Positions 1-6,422 of a DNA stretch of 7,697 bases are shown here, in pieces. The stretch's first letter is position 1; each line of letters starts with the position of its first letter. Made by a program: the position numbers and the translations under genes. The notes beneath the pieces are model-generated. The model did no database searches. It was not told the origin of the DNA and worked only from the letters and a program-made list of their open reading frames with translations. Source of the stretch: an uncultured Synergistaceae bacterium (GTDB taxonomy: Bacteria; Synergistota; Synergistia; Synergistales; Aminobacteriaceae); assembly GCA_937870605.1 (NCBI GenBank), contig CALMZW010000168.1, forward strand, positions 1 through 7,697. Reading direction: 5' to 3'.

Positions 1-226
1 CGCGGAGGGCTTTTTCCAAATCAGAAATCGACGCATCATAACGTCGTCGAATGAACTGGTCGTACGCTCGGAAAAACAAACGTTCCGATTCGAGGCGTTT
101 GCTTTGAGGAAGCGTGGAGCCTCCTCCAACATCATTTGAAAGCGTAACTGCAGCCTCCAACTGTGCGATATAAAAAAGCGATAAAAACAGCGATACAACG
201 ATCGTACAAAATCGTTTTCGCATCAT
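1..226 (-). CDS. Exported protein with TPR-like repeat, N-terminal part only (3' end outside window)
   Basis: This reading frame starts inside the window and is still open at the left edge, giving 75 visible residues. The N-terminus is a clear signal peptide: MMRKR, then a hydrophobic stretch (about residues 8-21), then LEA-A, a plausible signal peptidase I site near residue 25. After a Gly/Ser/Pro linker (about 34-41), residues 53-75 (AYDQF..RRRYDASISDLEKAL) look like a tetratricopeptide helix pair, so the mature protein is probably a periplasmic or outer-membrane-facing TPR scaffold. Two ATGs are adjacent at 226 and 223. The AAAGGA at 231-236 is 4 nt from the first and 7 nt from the second, so the second may be the real start. 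It follows the small membrane protein gene by 15 nt and is probably co-transcribed with it. The signal peptide call is firm. The TPR call rests on one partial repeat, and the function is unknown. Confidence 0.72.
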   Translation of the reverse strand, partial: MMRKRFCTIVVSLFLSLFYIAQLEAAVTLSNDVGGGSTLPQSKRLESERLFFRAYDQFIRRRYDASISDLEKALR

Positions 227-241
227 GGTTTCCTTTCACAC

Positions 242-454
242 TTACGGATGATGTAGGACAATCCCTGCGATGGAATAAAATCCAAGCACGATTGCCCCCC
301 CGAAAAGAAATCCGAGAAGTATACGAAGATAGAGAACCCACAATGCGCCTCCGGGCCAATCGCCTGACTGAATCCGGACGACGACGCGGGCCACGAAAAG
401 AGCTCCGAGAAACATTCCAAGAGCGAGAAGAGCCTGGGCATTAATCTGGGGCAT
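242..454 (-). CDS. Small uncharacterised membrane protein, two predicted transmembrane segments
   Basis: I do not recognise this protein. From the ATG at 454 it is 70 residues with two hydrophobic stretches, about residues 8-27 (ALLALGMFLGALFVARVVV) and 40-67 (glycine-rich, with LLGFLFGGAIVLGF). A short loop containing QSGDWPGG joins them, and the tail is HHP. This predicts a helical hairpin in the inner membrane. The frame can be extended to an ATG at 463 (73 aa) or a TTG at 499 (85 aa, N-terminus MRKIFRNF). The TTG has no Shine-Dalgarno. A GAGG sits 2 nt from the 463 ATG, which is too close, and 11 nt from the 454 ATG, which is tolerable, so I prefer 454. It lies downstream of a terminator and 15 nt upstream of the exported TPR gene, suggesting a two-gene unit. 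The coding call rests on the coherent membrane topology and the operon-like placement. Confidence 0.6.
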   Translation of the reverse strand: MPQINAQALLALGMFLGALFVARVVVRIQSGDWPGGALWVLYLRILLGFLFGGAIVLGFYSIAGIVLHHP

Positions 455-483
455 GTATTCCATCGCCTCGCACAAAAAGTTGC

Positions 484-532
484 GGAAGATCTTCCTCAAA
501 GTCTATGGGCTAAGGATAACTCGCGAATTCGC
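484..532. repeat. Two perfect palindromes upstream of the small membrane protein gene
   Basis: GGAAGATCTTCC at 484-495 is a perfect 12-bp palindrome and GCGAATTCGC at 523-532 is a perfect 10-bp palindrome. Both lie in the spacer between the terminator at 600-624 and the preferred start of the membrane protein gene at 454. That is where the promoter of the leftmost unit should be, so they could be operator half-site pairs. I could not find a convincing -35/-10 pair. The best is TAGTCG and TATCCT on the minus strand, with the 10-bp palindrome in the 17-nt spacer, and its -35 is poor. The palindromes are directly visible. A regulatory role is inference only. Confidence 0.3.
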
Positions 533-599
533 TTACGACTACCTTCCATACGGCGTGCAGAACAAAAACAGATAGATAAATATGATAAAAATACTCCAG

Positions 600-624
600 A
601 AAAAAACCCGACATGCGTCGGGTT
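600..624 (-). terminator. Rho-independent terminator after the oxidoreductase gene
   Basis: Read on the minus strand, AACCCGAC and GTCGGGTT form a perfect 8-bp stem (617-624 with 605-612) around the 4-nt loop GCAT. Seven T residues follow in total, the first two of them part of the stem. The hairpin begins 2 nt after the TAG stop (627-629) of the oxidoreductase gene. There is no matching T tract on the plus-strand side, so it acts on minus-strand transcripts only. It marks the end of the long transcription unit and implies a separate promoter for the genes to its left. Confidence 0.88.
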
Positions 625-626
625 GG

Positions 627-1592
627 CTATGCGAGATTTTTGCTTCGGATGTCCGAATCATCAATATGGATTTGCTTCAGCACTGCTATTGCAACTTCAA
701 GAGCTCTTTTTCCGTCGGTAATGCCAACGAGCGGTTGTTTCCCTTCCCGTGCGCACGACACAAAATGCTGCAATTCCAGTTTTAATGGTTCGCTCTTTGG
801 AAAAACCGGGTGTTCTATCACTTCAACAAGGCTGTTATTCTGCCGCACGCAACGATTGATGGCCACATCCTGCGTTTCGTAATTGACGGAGACATAGCGC
901 TCCGGTTCCATGATTTCGAGTTGGCGTAATCTGCGTTCCGAGACGCGACTGACGAGAACGTGCGCCATAACGCCGTTTGCGAACGTAATTTGCGCTGATG
1001 CAATGTCTTCATGATCGGAACGAACGCAGCGGCCTGTCGCGGAGATAGAAGAGATTTCGGAATGAACGAGGGAGAGAATAATATCGATATCGTGGATCAT
1101 AAGATCGAGTACGACGCCTACGTCACTGATTCTTGGCGAGAAAGGACCAAGACGCCTTGACTGAAGAAAGAGCGGTTCTTTGACTATTTTCGAAATATAA
1201 TGAACTGCGCTGTTAAATCGTTCGATGTGCCCCACCTGAAGCACTAATCCGGAATCGGCCGCCAGACGTAAAAGATCCTCGGCCTCGCTTACGGAGGTTG
1301 TCACAGGTTTTTCAATGAGAACATGAATGCCGTTGGCAAGCGCCTTCTTTGCGATTTCGTAATGAAGACTCGTTGGAACCACAACACTTACTGCGTCAGG
1401 CTTCGTCCTCCTGATAAAATCGTCGACATCCGTGTACGCCATGACGCCTAGCGTCTCTCCGACAGCGGCGGCTCGCGACTCATCCTGATCGACAACTCCG
1501 ACAAGCTGCGCACCGAGGATTTCTGTGTAGACACGTGCATGATGCTGCCCAAGATGTTCGACTCCGATAACGCCGACACGCTGCACTTCCAT
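627..1592 (-). CDS. Gfo/Idh/MocA family NAD(P)-dependent oxidoreductase, GnnA-like (putative UDP-GlcNAc 3-dehydrogenase)
   Basis: This is a full-length 321-residue member of the Gfo/Idh/MocA dehydrogenases. The N-terminal Rossmann domain carries the loop GVIGVEHLG (7-15) and the family signature EKP at 94-96. The C-terminal domain has the conserved segment DLMIHDID (163-170), with the likely catalytic pair D163/H167. GHIERFN (121-127) and RLGPFSPRISDVGVV (147-161) resemble the subgroup that includes GnnA, which oxidises the 3-OH of UDP-GlcNAc for 2,3-diamino lipid A. That subfamily assignment comes from memory of motifs, and no gnnB aminotransferase or lpx gene is in the window to support it. 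Another nucleotide-sugar or polyol substrate is possible. Residue 12 is Glu (codon GAA at 1557-1559) where the middle Gly of the GxGxxG fingerprint is expected. The ATG is preceded by GGGGGAG with 9-nt spacing. A 74-nt gap separates it from the pgeF-type gene, and a terminator follows directly. Confidence 0.88.
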   Translation of the reverse strand: MEVQRVGVIGVEHLGQHHARVYTEILGAQLVGVVDQDESRAAAVGETLGVMAYTDVDDFIRRTKPDAVSVVVPTSLHYEIAKKALANGIHVLIEKPVTTSVSEAEDLLRLAADSGLVLQVGHIERFNSAVHYISKIVKEPLFLQSRRLGPFSPRISDVGVVLDLMIHDIDIILSLVHSEISSISATGRCVRSDHEDIASAQITFANGVMAHVLVSRVSERRLRQLEIMEPERYVSVNYETQDVAINRCVRQNNSLVEVIEHPVFPKSEPLKLELQHFVSCAREGKQPLVGITDGKRALEVAIAVLKQIHIDDSDIRSKNLA

Positions 1593-1601
1593 ACGGGATC
1601 A

Positions 1602-1608
1602 CTCCCCC
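1602..1608 (-). promoter_or_regulatory. Strong Shine-Dalgarno for the oxidoreductase gene
   Basis: GGGGGAG on the minus strand lies 9 nt before the ATG at 1592, so this gene can initiate without coupling to the gene before it. The same 74-nt gap (1593-1666) contains only weak promoter-like hexamers: TGGACA (1642-1647) with TACAAA (1618-1623) at 18 nt, and a lone GATAAT (1633-1638) without a good -35. An internal promoter is therefore possible but not established. Confidence 0.6.
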
Positions 1609-1666
1609 GGAGCATTTTTTGTATCCGAAAACATTATCACGTGTCCATTGGAAATTATGGTACACA

Positions 1667-2407
1667 TTATTCTATACGTGCAAGAAGAAACATGCGTCCT
1701 TGTATGTCTCCACCTCTGTATGAATAATACGCTTCCTTCTCGCAACATGTACAGCCCGAATGAAGCAGAATATTGGATTCAGATACGCCGCTGTGCACGA
1801 GTTGAAGAAAAACGGCCTTTCCAAGAGCGAAAGCAGCGGAAGATGCGGAAACGGAAAATGTCTCTTGAGGAAGCGCATCCAAACCCGCACGGGTCGCCGG
1901 GTCATCCAGATTCCGCGAATAGCAGCACGCTCCGATATGGGGCCCGATCCATGCTGAGGACGACCGAAGGCACCGGCGTCCATACTTGCGGGATACAAAA
2001 TCCAGCCCTGTCGCTACGATGTTTTTCGTGGTTCCCCGAAAGCCCGAATGAAGAAGGAGAATCCACGGATTCGGTGCAAGCGACCACACAACCACAGGCA
2101 CACAGTCGGCGAAACGTAATGATCCTTCCGCTCCGCAGCCATTGAGAAAGACTCCGTCGGCCTGTGGTCTGGAAGGAAGATACGAAGATGCATCTTGTTC
2201 GAGAATGGTTGTGCCGTGAACTTGGCTTGGAGCGATAAGTTTTCCGCCTCCGGGGAAAACACAGGATACGGCATCCCGCATTTTAAGAATATCTCCGGCC
2301 GTGCGCGTCATAGCGTCGCCACGGATGAACAAAGCGAACCGGACCGGAGAAGATTCGGAACAAGAATAGTACGGTTGATCGAGAAACGTGTCTTTGCGTA
2401 TCATCAT
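1667..2407 (-). CDS. pgeF: PgeF/YfiH-family protein (DUF152, laccase-domain; purine nucleoside phosphorylase or peptidoglycan editing factor)
   Basis: The protein is 245-246 residues, the usual length for the YfiH/PgeF/LACC1 fold. Numbering from the ATG at 2404, the three metal-ligand motifs are present: QVHG (H63), RFADCVPVV (C101) and LLLHSGFRGT (H119). WIGPHIGACCY (152-162) and a C-terminal SYRGGDIQGRM (228-238) are also typical of the family. HSGFRG replaces the more common HAGWRG, with the His and Arg-Gly kept. Family members are reported to act on purine nucleosides, and PgeF of E. coli to limit misincorporated amino acids in peptidoglycan precursors. Which applies here cannot be told. 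The start overlaps the folC stop as ATGATGA, with ATGs at 2407 and 2404. No good Shine-Dalgarno is visible, so translation is probably coupled to folC. A TTG extension to 2476 lies inside folC, lacks a Shine-Dalgarno and would add 23 residues unlike the family, so I rejected it. Confidence 0.9.
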   Translation of the reverse strand: MMIRKDTFLDQPYYSCSESSPVRFALFIRGDAMTRTAGDILKMRDAVSCVFPGGGKLIAPSQVHGTTILEQDASSYLPSRPQADGVFLNGCGAEGSLRFADCVPVVVWSLAPNPWILLLHSGFRGTTKNIVATGLDFVSRKYGRRCLRSSSAWIGPHIGACCYSRNLDDPATRAGLDALPQETFSVSASSAAFALGKAVFLQLVHSGVSESNILLHSGCTCCEKEAYYSYRGGDIQGRMFLLARIE

Positions 2408-3723
2408 AGAAAATTTCGCGATGCCCACTTGCGGGCCATCGGACGGATGTATCCTATGAAGTAGAGGCTGCCGCAACAGAGCGCGTATTCCGAGTGATCC
2501 AATACATACCCAAAGGCGATCTCCGGATTATCGTACGCAACGGGCTCATCCTTCCAGCTGAACTCCCGGGCGGCTGCAGCCAGTATTTCGGGATTTTCCG
2601 CTCTTTCCATTCCGGGAACGGTCGTACAGAAAAGCCGAGGGCGAATTTCGCTCAGGATGCGGAGGTTTTGTCGGTAGTCTTTGTCTCGCATTGCAGCAAA
2701 AAGGACAGATATCGTCTTTTCGGGCAACAGGGTCCTGATTGATTCCACAAGCTGCGCCATGCCGCCCGGATTGTGCGCGCCGTCGAGAAGAAGGACAGGT
2801 CCGCGACCGAATCGTTCGAGCCTGCCGGGCCATTGCGCCTTTCGAAAGCCTGCGAGAATGCTGTCCTTCGTTATCAGCGGGAAACGGCGGCTCAGTTCAA
2901 TGCATGCAGCCGCCGACAACGCGCCATTCCGGAGTTGATACGTGCCGAGAAGGGGCGTCGAAATATCCGCAGACACGTCCGATACCGTCGATTTGAGCGA
3001 AAAAGACGAGCCGTCGAGGGTTGTTTCCGGATTCGAAACCTCCACGATATCCCGCAATACGTGAGGAATCGCCTTTTTCTCAGAAGCAACTTCCAAAAAG
3101 CGGGGAATGAGAGATGTCGGATCTCCCAGGAAGATACACGGGGTTGAAGGTCGCATGACCGCAAACTTTTCATCCGCGATTTTTTCGATAGAGTCTCCCA
3201 GAAATTCGATGTGATCCATCGAAATGGAAACCACCAGAGTAAGAACGACTTTCGCAAGACGGTTTGTGGCGTCGAGTCTTCCGCCAAGACCGGCTTCAAT
3301 GACCGCGATGTCGACATTGTTTCCCGCAATGAGCAGGAATGAGACGGCAGTGACGACTTCGAAAAAGGATGGGGGATCGTTTCGCAGCATGGAGTCGGAC
3401 CGGATTATTGCTGCGACTCGGCGTATCGCATATTCCCATTGCGGGACGGATAACGGAGAGCCGTTAATGACGAGTCGCTCAGAGGGACTCTCGAGGTGCG
3501 GGCTGGTGTACGTCGCGACGCGGTACCCTGATTCACGGAGGGTCGAAGACACAAAAGCGGATACCGAGCCCTTGCCATTTGTTCCCACAATATGAACCGA
3601 GGGAAATCTCCCTTCCGGATTTTCCAGAAGATCAAGAAGACGAGAAACCCTCTCGAGTCCCGGGCGTATGCCCGGGCTCGAAAGGCGCAGCATTTTCTGC
3701 TCGAGTTCTTCGTACGTCGTCAT
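2404..3723 (-). CDS. folC: Bifunctional dihydrofolate synthase / folylpolyglutamate synthase
   Basis: FolC makes dihydrofolate from dihydropteroate and L-glutamate, then adds further glutamates to reduced folates, using ATP in the cytoplasm. The 439-residue length fits the family. Visible motifs in order are the P-loop HIVGTNGKGSV (44-54), substrate-loop TSPHL (73-77), SERLVING (81-88), EAGLGGRLDATN (143-154), HIEFLGDSIEKIADEKFAV (171-189, with K186 the likely carbamylated lysine), WPGRLE (298-303) and the C-terminal domain's LDGAHNP (313-319). CCGSLYFIG (416-424) closes the C-terminal domain. The ATG at 3723 lies 4 nt after the valS stop with no clear Shine-Dalgarno, which suggests re-initiation by ribosomes leaving valS. 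An internal ATG (codon 11) would cut off part of the conserved N-terminal helix. Its last codons overlap the start of the pgeF-type gene. The valS-folC order is common in Bacillota and some related phyla. Confidence 0.96.
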   Translation of the reverse strand: MTTYEELEQKMLRLSSPGIRPGLERVSRLLDLLENPEGRFPSVHIVGTNGKGSVSAFVSSTLRESGYRVATYTSPHLESPSERLVINGSPLSVPQWEYAIRRVAAIIRSDSMLRNDPPSFFEVVTAVSFLLIAGNNVDIAVIEAGLGGRLDATNRLAKVVLTLVVSISMDHIEFLGDSIEKIADEKFAVMRPSTPCIFLGDPTSLIPRFLEVASEKKAIPHVLRDIVEVSNPETTLDGSSFSLKSTVSDVSADISTPLLGTYQLRNGALSAAACIELSRRFPLITKDSILAGFRKAQWPGRLERFGRGPVLLLDGAHNPGGMAQLVESIRTLLPEKTISVLFAAMRDKDYRQNLRILSEIRPRLFCTTVPGMERAENPEILAAAAREFSWKDEPVAYDNPEIAFGYVLDHSEYALCCGSLYFIGYIRPMARKWASRNFL

Positions 3724-3727
3724 GGGT

Positions 3728-6394
3728 TTATTTTTGCTCGAGGCTTACGATATTTTCCCGAATCCGCCCGGCTTTCGCCTCGGATTCTTGAAGACGCGCT
3801 CTTTCCTGCTCAACGACTTCTTTTGGAGCGCGGCTCACAAATTTTTCATTGTTCAACTTCGCAGTCGACGTGATGATATCTTTTTCGACACCGACGCATT
3901 CCTCACGGAGCCTGGCGATTTCCTTCGGAATATCCAGCAGGTCGCCGACAAAGACAAACACCTGTCCTTCAGAAAAAGAAGAAGCGAGGCAACCGGCAGG
4001 CTTCGGCGCCGAAACCTCGATGAAGGAAATCCTCTCCGCTTTGACCAGCAGGTTGATGAGGTCCCCGTTCTCCGATATGGTTTTTCGTACATCCGCATTG
4101 GAGTTTTGAATAATAACCGTATGAATCTTCTGTTGCGGCGCTATTCTCGCTTCGGCGCGAAGATTCCGGACCACGCGCACAACCTCCTGGAAAGCGGCCA
4201 TGGATTCTTTCGCCTTTTCTCCGATTTCCGAGGGAACGGTCTCTGAAGGCCATTTGTTATCATCCATCAGGTCTCCGGTAAACGCAAATTGCTGCCAGAG
4301 CTCTTCCGTGACGAACGGAATAAACGGATGAAGCGCAAGGAGGACATGACGAAAAACGAATTCGAGAACGGCCATTGTCGCATTCCTGCGATCCTCCCCT
4401 TCTTCGCCATGCAGAGCAGGTTTTGCCAGTTCCACGTACCAGTCGCACACCTCTCCCCAGACGAAGTCATAGAGGAGTCGGGCGGATTCTCCGATGAAAT
4501 AGCCTTCCAGCAGTTTTTCCGTTTCGAGAACGACCTCGGATGTCCTTCTGAGGATCCAGAGATCGTGCATCCGGAGAACATCGATATGATCGCTCCAAGA
4601 GCGTTCCTCGTCATCAAGGTTTGCGAGCGCGAAACGGCTTGCATTCCAGAGTTTGTTCATGAAAAACCGGTATGTCTCGATTTTGGCGGGAGACAAGAGA
4701 ATATCCCGTCCCTGGACCGTGAGCGAAGCGAACGTCAGGCGAAGCGCATCCGCTCCGTACCGTTCGATCATGTCAAGGGGGTCGATGACGTTCCCTTTCG
4801 ATTTGCTCATCTTCTGCCCTTCCTCATCTCTTATCAGGGCATGGATATAGACATCCTTGAACGGTTCTTTTCCCATAAATTCGATTCCCATCATTATCAT
4901 CCGGGCGACCCAGAAGAAAATGATATCGAAGCCCGTCACCATGAGCGAGGTCGGATAGAAGACGTCGAGTTCTTTCGTATGGTCGGGCCAGCCGAGCGTC
5001 GAAAACGGCCACAGCGCACTGCTGAACCACGTATCGAGAACGTCTTCGTCCTGACGGATCCTGGCGCTTCCGCACTTTTCGCAAGCGGAGGGATCGGTTT
5101 CCGCGACGGTGACATGACCGCAATCGTCGCAGGTCCAGGCCGGAATCCGGTGTCCCCACCAGAGTTGCCGGGAAATGCACCAGTCGCGGATGTTTTCCAT
5201 CCATTGAAAATAGGTCTTTTCCCACTGCTCGGGAACAAAACGGATATCTCCGCGCCTGACGGCTTCAATTCCTGCATCCGCAAGCGGCTTTGTCCGGACG
5301 AACCATTGTTCGGAAAGGTATGGCTCGACTGTCGTCTTGCAGCGATAGCAATGGCCTACGGAATGATCAATTTCTTCCTCGCGGACAATCGAATTGCTTT
5401 GTTTCAGGAGAAGAACGGATTTCTTGCGAGCTTCAGCGACCGGCATTCCCTGAAGTTCAGGGGCGTTTTCGTTCATAATGCCTTCTCCATCGATTACCTG
5501 GAGCTGTTCGAGATCATGACGCTGTCCGACGAGGAAATCATTCGGATCGTGAGCCGGAGTTATTTTGACGCATCCCGTTCCGAACTCCGGATCCACCATA
5601 TTATCTTCGATAATGGGGATGACTCGCCCGCCGAGGGGAACGCGAACACGTTTCCCTATCAGATGGCGATTCTTTTCGTCGCGCGGATGCACGGCTATTG
5701 CGACATCGCCGTAGATGGTCTCGGGACGCGTGGTGGCGATAATGACCGCTCCCTCTTCATCGACAAAGGGATACCGGACATGGTAGAACATGCCCTTTTC
5801 GTTTTCATGCTCAACCTCTATGTCGGAAAGAGCCGTATGGCAACGGGAACACCAATTGATGATATATTTCCCTTTATAAATGAGATCTTTCTTGTACAGA
5901 CGGACGAAAACCGTCCGGACGGCGCGCGACAGACCTTCGTCCAGGGTGAATCGCTCCCGGTCCCAGTCACAGGAGTTCCCGAGCTTCATCTGTTGCGACG
6001 ATATAGTCTCTCCGTATTGTTTCTTCCACTCCCAGACTCGCTCGACGAATTCCCGGCGTCCCATGTCGTGACGCGAAAGGCCTTCCTTCGCCAACTGGCG
6101 CTCGACGACGTTCTGCGTCGCAATGCCGGCGTGATCGGTTCCAGGGAGCCATAAGACGTTGTATCCCTGCATCCTCTTGAAGCGACACATAATGTCCTGA
6201 AACGTATTGTTGAAGGCGTGTCCCATATGGAGGGATCCGGTGACATTGGGAGGAGGTATGACTATGGAAAAGGAAGGTTTGTCGGAATCGGCATCGGCGT
6301 GGAACTTTCCTTTTGAAAGCCACTCCTGATACCATTTGTTTTCAATCGGTTTGGGGTCGTAGGTCTTTTCCATATTTCTTCTTCTCACCGGCAT
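3728..6394 (-). CDS. valS: Valyl-tRNA synthetase (class Ia)
   Basis: ValS charges tRNA-Val and hydrolyses mischarged Thr-tRNA-Val. The 888-residue frame is complete. The catalytic Rossmann fold shows PPPNVTGSLHMGH (47-59, the HIGH-type motif) and GTDHAGIATQ (85-94), and later KMSKS within GQKMSKSKGN (526-535). The CP1 editing insert has TTRPET (221-226) and AHDPNDF (281-287). Cys pairs CxxC at 182-185, 349-352, 422-425 and 439-442 could bind zinc. DWCISRQLWWGHRIPAW (404-420) is typical of ValS. The anticodon-binding domain covers about 600-760. Residues 824-888 are rich in Glu, Arg and Lys, matching the bacterial C-terminal coiled coil that contacts tRNA. The ATG at 6394 is favoured over the one at 6373 because AAGGAGG lies 9 nt upstream. 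The 28-nt gap after engB leaves no room for a T-box leader, so valS seems to be expressed from the upstream operon. Confidence 0.98.
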   Translation of the reverse strand: MPVRRRNMEKTYDPKPIENKWYQEWLSKGKFHADADSDKPSFSIVIPPPNVTGSLHMGHAFNNTFQDIMCRFKRMQGYNVLWLPGTDHAGIATQNVVERQLAKEGLSRHDMGRREFVERVWEWKKQYGETISSQQMKLGNSCDWDRERFTLDEGLSRAVRTVFVRLYKKDLIYKGKYIINWCSRCHTALSDIEVEHENEKGMFYHVRYPFVDEEGAVIIATTRPETIYGDVAIAVHPRDEKNRHLIGKRVRVPLGGRVIPIIEDNMVDPEFGTGCVKITPAHDPNDFLVGQRHDLEQLQVIDGEGIMNENAPELQGMPVAEARKKSVLLLKQSNSIVREEEIDHSVGHCYRCKTTVEPYLSEQWFVRTKPLADAGIEAVRRGDIRFVPEQWEKTYFQWMENIRDWCISRQLWWGHRIPAWTCDDCGHVTVAETDPSACEKCGSARIRQDEDVLDTWFSSALWPFSTLGWPDHTKELDVFYPTSLMVTGFDIIFFWVARMIMMGIEFMGKEPFKDVYIHALIRDEEGQKMSKSKGNVIDPLDMIERYGADALRLTFASLTVQGRDILLSPAKIETYRFFMNKLWNASRFALANLDDEERSWSDHIDVLRMHDLWILRRTSEVVLETEKLLEGYFIGESARLLYDFVWGEVCDWYVELAKPALHGEEGEDRRNATMAVLEFVFRHVLLALHPFIPFVTEELWQQFAFTGDLMDDNKWPSETVPSEIGEKAKESMAAFQEVVRVVRNLRAEARIAPQQKIHTVIIQNSNADVRKTISENGDLINLLVKAERISFIEVSAPKPAGCLASSFSEGQVFVFVGDLLDIPKEIARLREECVGVEKDIITSTAKLNNEKFVSRAPKEVVEQERARLQESEAKAGRIRENIVSLEQK

Positions 6395-6403
6395 GGATAG
6401 AGC

Positions 6404-6410
6404 CCTCCTT
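6404..6410 (-). promoter_or_regulatory. Shine-Dalgarno deciding the valS start
   Basis: AAGGAGG on the minus strand is a near-consensus ribosome-binding site, 9 nt from the ATG at 6394. The alternative ATG seven codons downstream (6373), which would give the more familiar N-terminus MEKTYDPK, has only a weaker purine-rich stretch before it. This supports the longer 888-residue ValS. Confidence 0.75.
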
Positions 6411-6422
6411 GAAACGGAAATA

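Noticed and set aside
132..359. 75-residue minus-strand frame across the small membrane protein/TPR junction
   Set aside because: It overlaps two better supported frames in another phase, and its translation is arginine- and serine-rich with no structure.
455..499. TTG-started extension of the small membrane protein to 85 residues
   Set aside because: There is no Shine-Dalgarno before the TTG, and the ATG at 454 has a GAGG at tolerable spacing. It cannot be ruled out, because the added N-terminus (MRKIFRNF) is compatible with a membrane protein.
1648..2145. 165-residue plus-strand frame antisense to the pgeF-type gene
   Set aside because: No recognisable domain, no good ribosome-binding site, and the opposite strand carries clear family motifs throughout.
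2408..2476. N-terminal extension of the pgeF-type protein from a TTG inside folC
   Set aside because: No Shine-Dalgarno. The overlap with conserved FolC C-terminal codons and the tandem ATGs at the folC stop give the normal family length instead.
3668..4246. 192-residue plus-strand frame over the folC/valS junction
   Set aside because: It spans the ends of two certain minus-strand genes and shows no motif or membrane topology of its own, so it is a shadow frame.
4289..6154. 621-residue open frame on the plus strand, fully antisense to valS
   Set aside because: It has no family motifs. It lies opposite an unmistakable, intact ValS and is explained by scarcity in the valS frame of codons whose complements are stops. 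Its translation is low-complexity, rich in Phe, Arg and Asp.
6395..6422. Possible T-box or attenuator leader before valS
   Set aside because: The gap is only 28 nt, contains just the Shine-Dalgarno region and has no hairpin or T tract.
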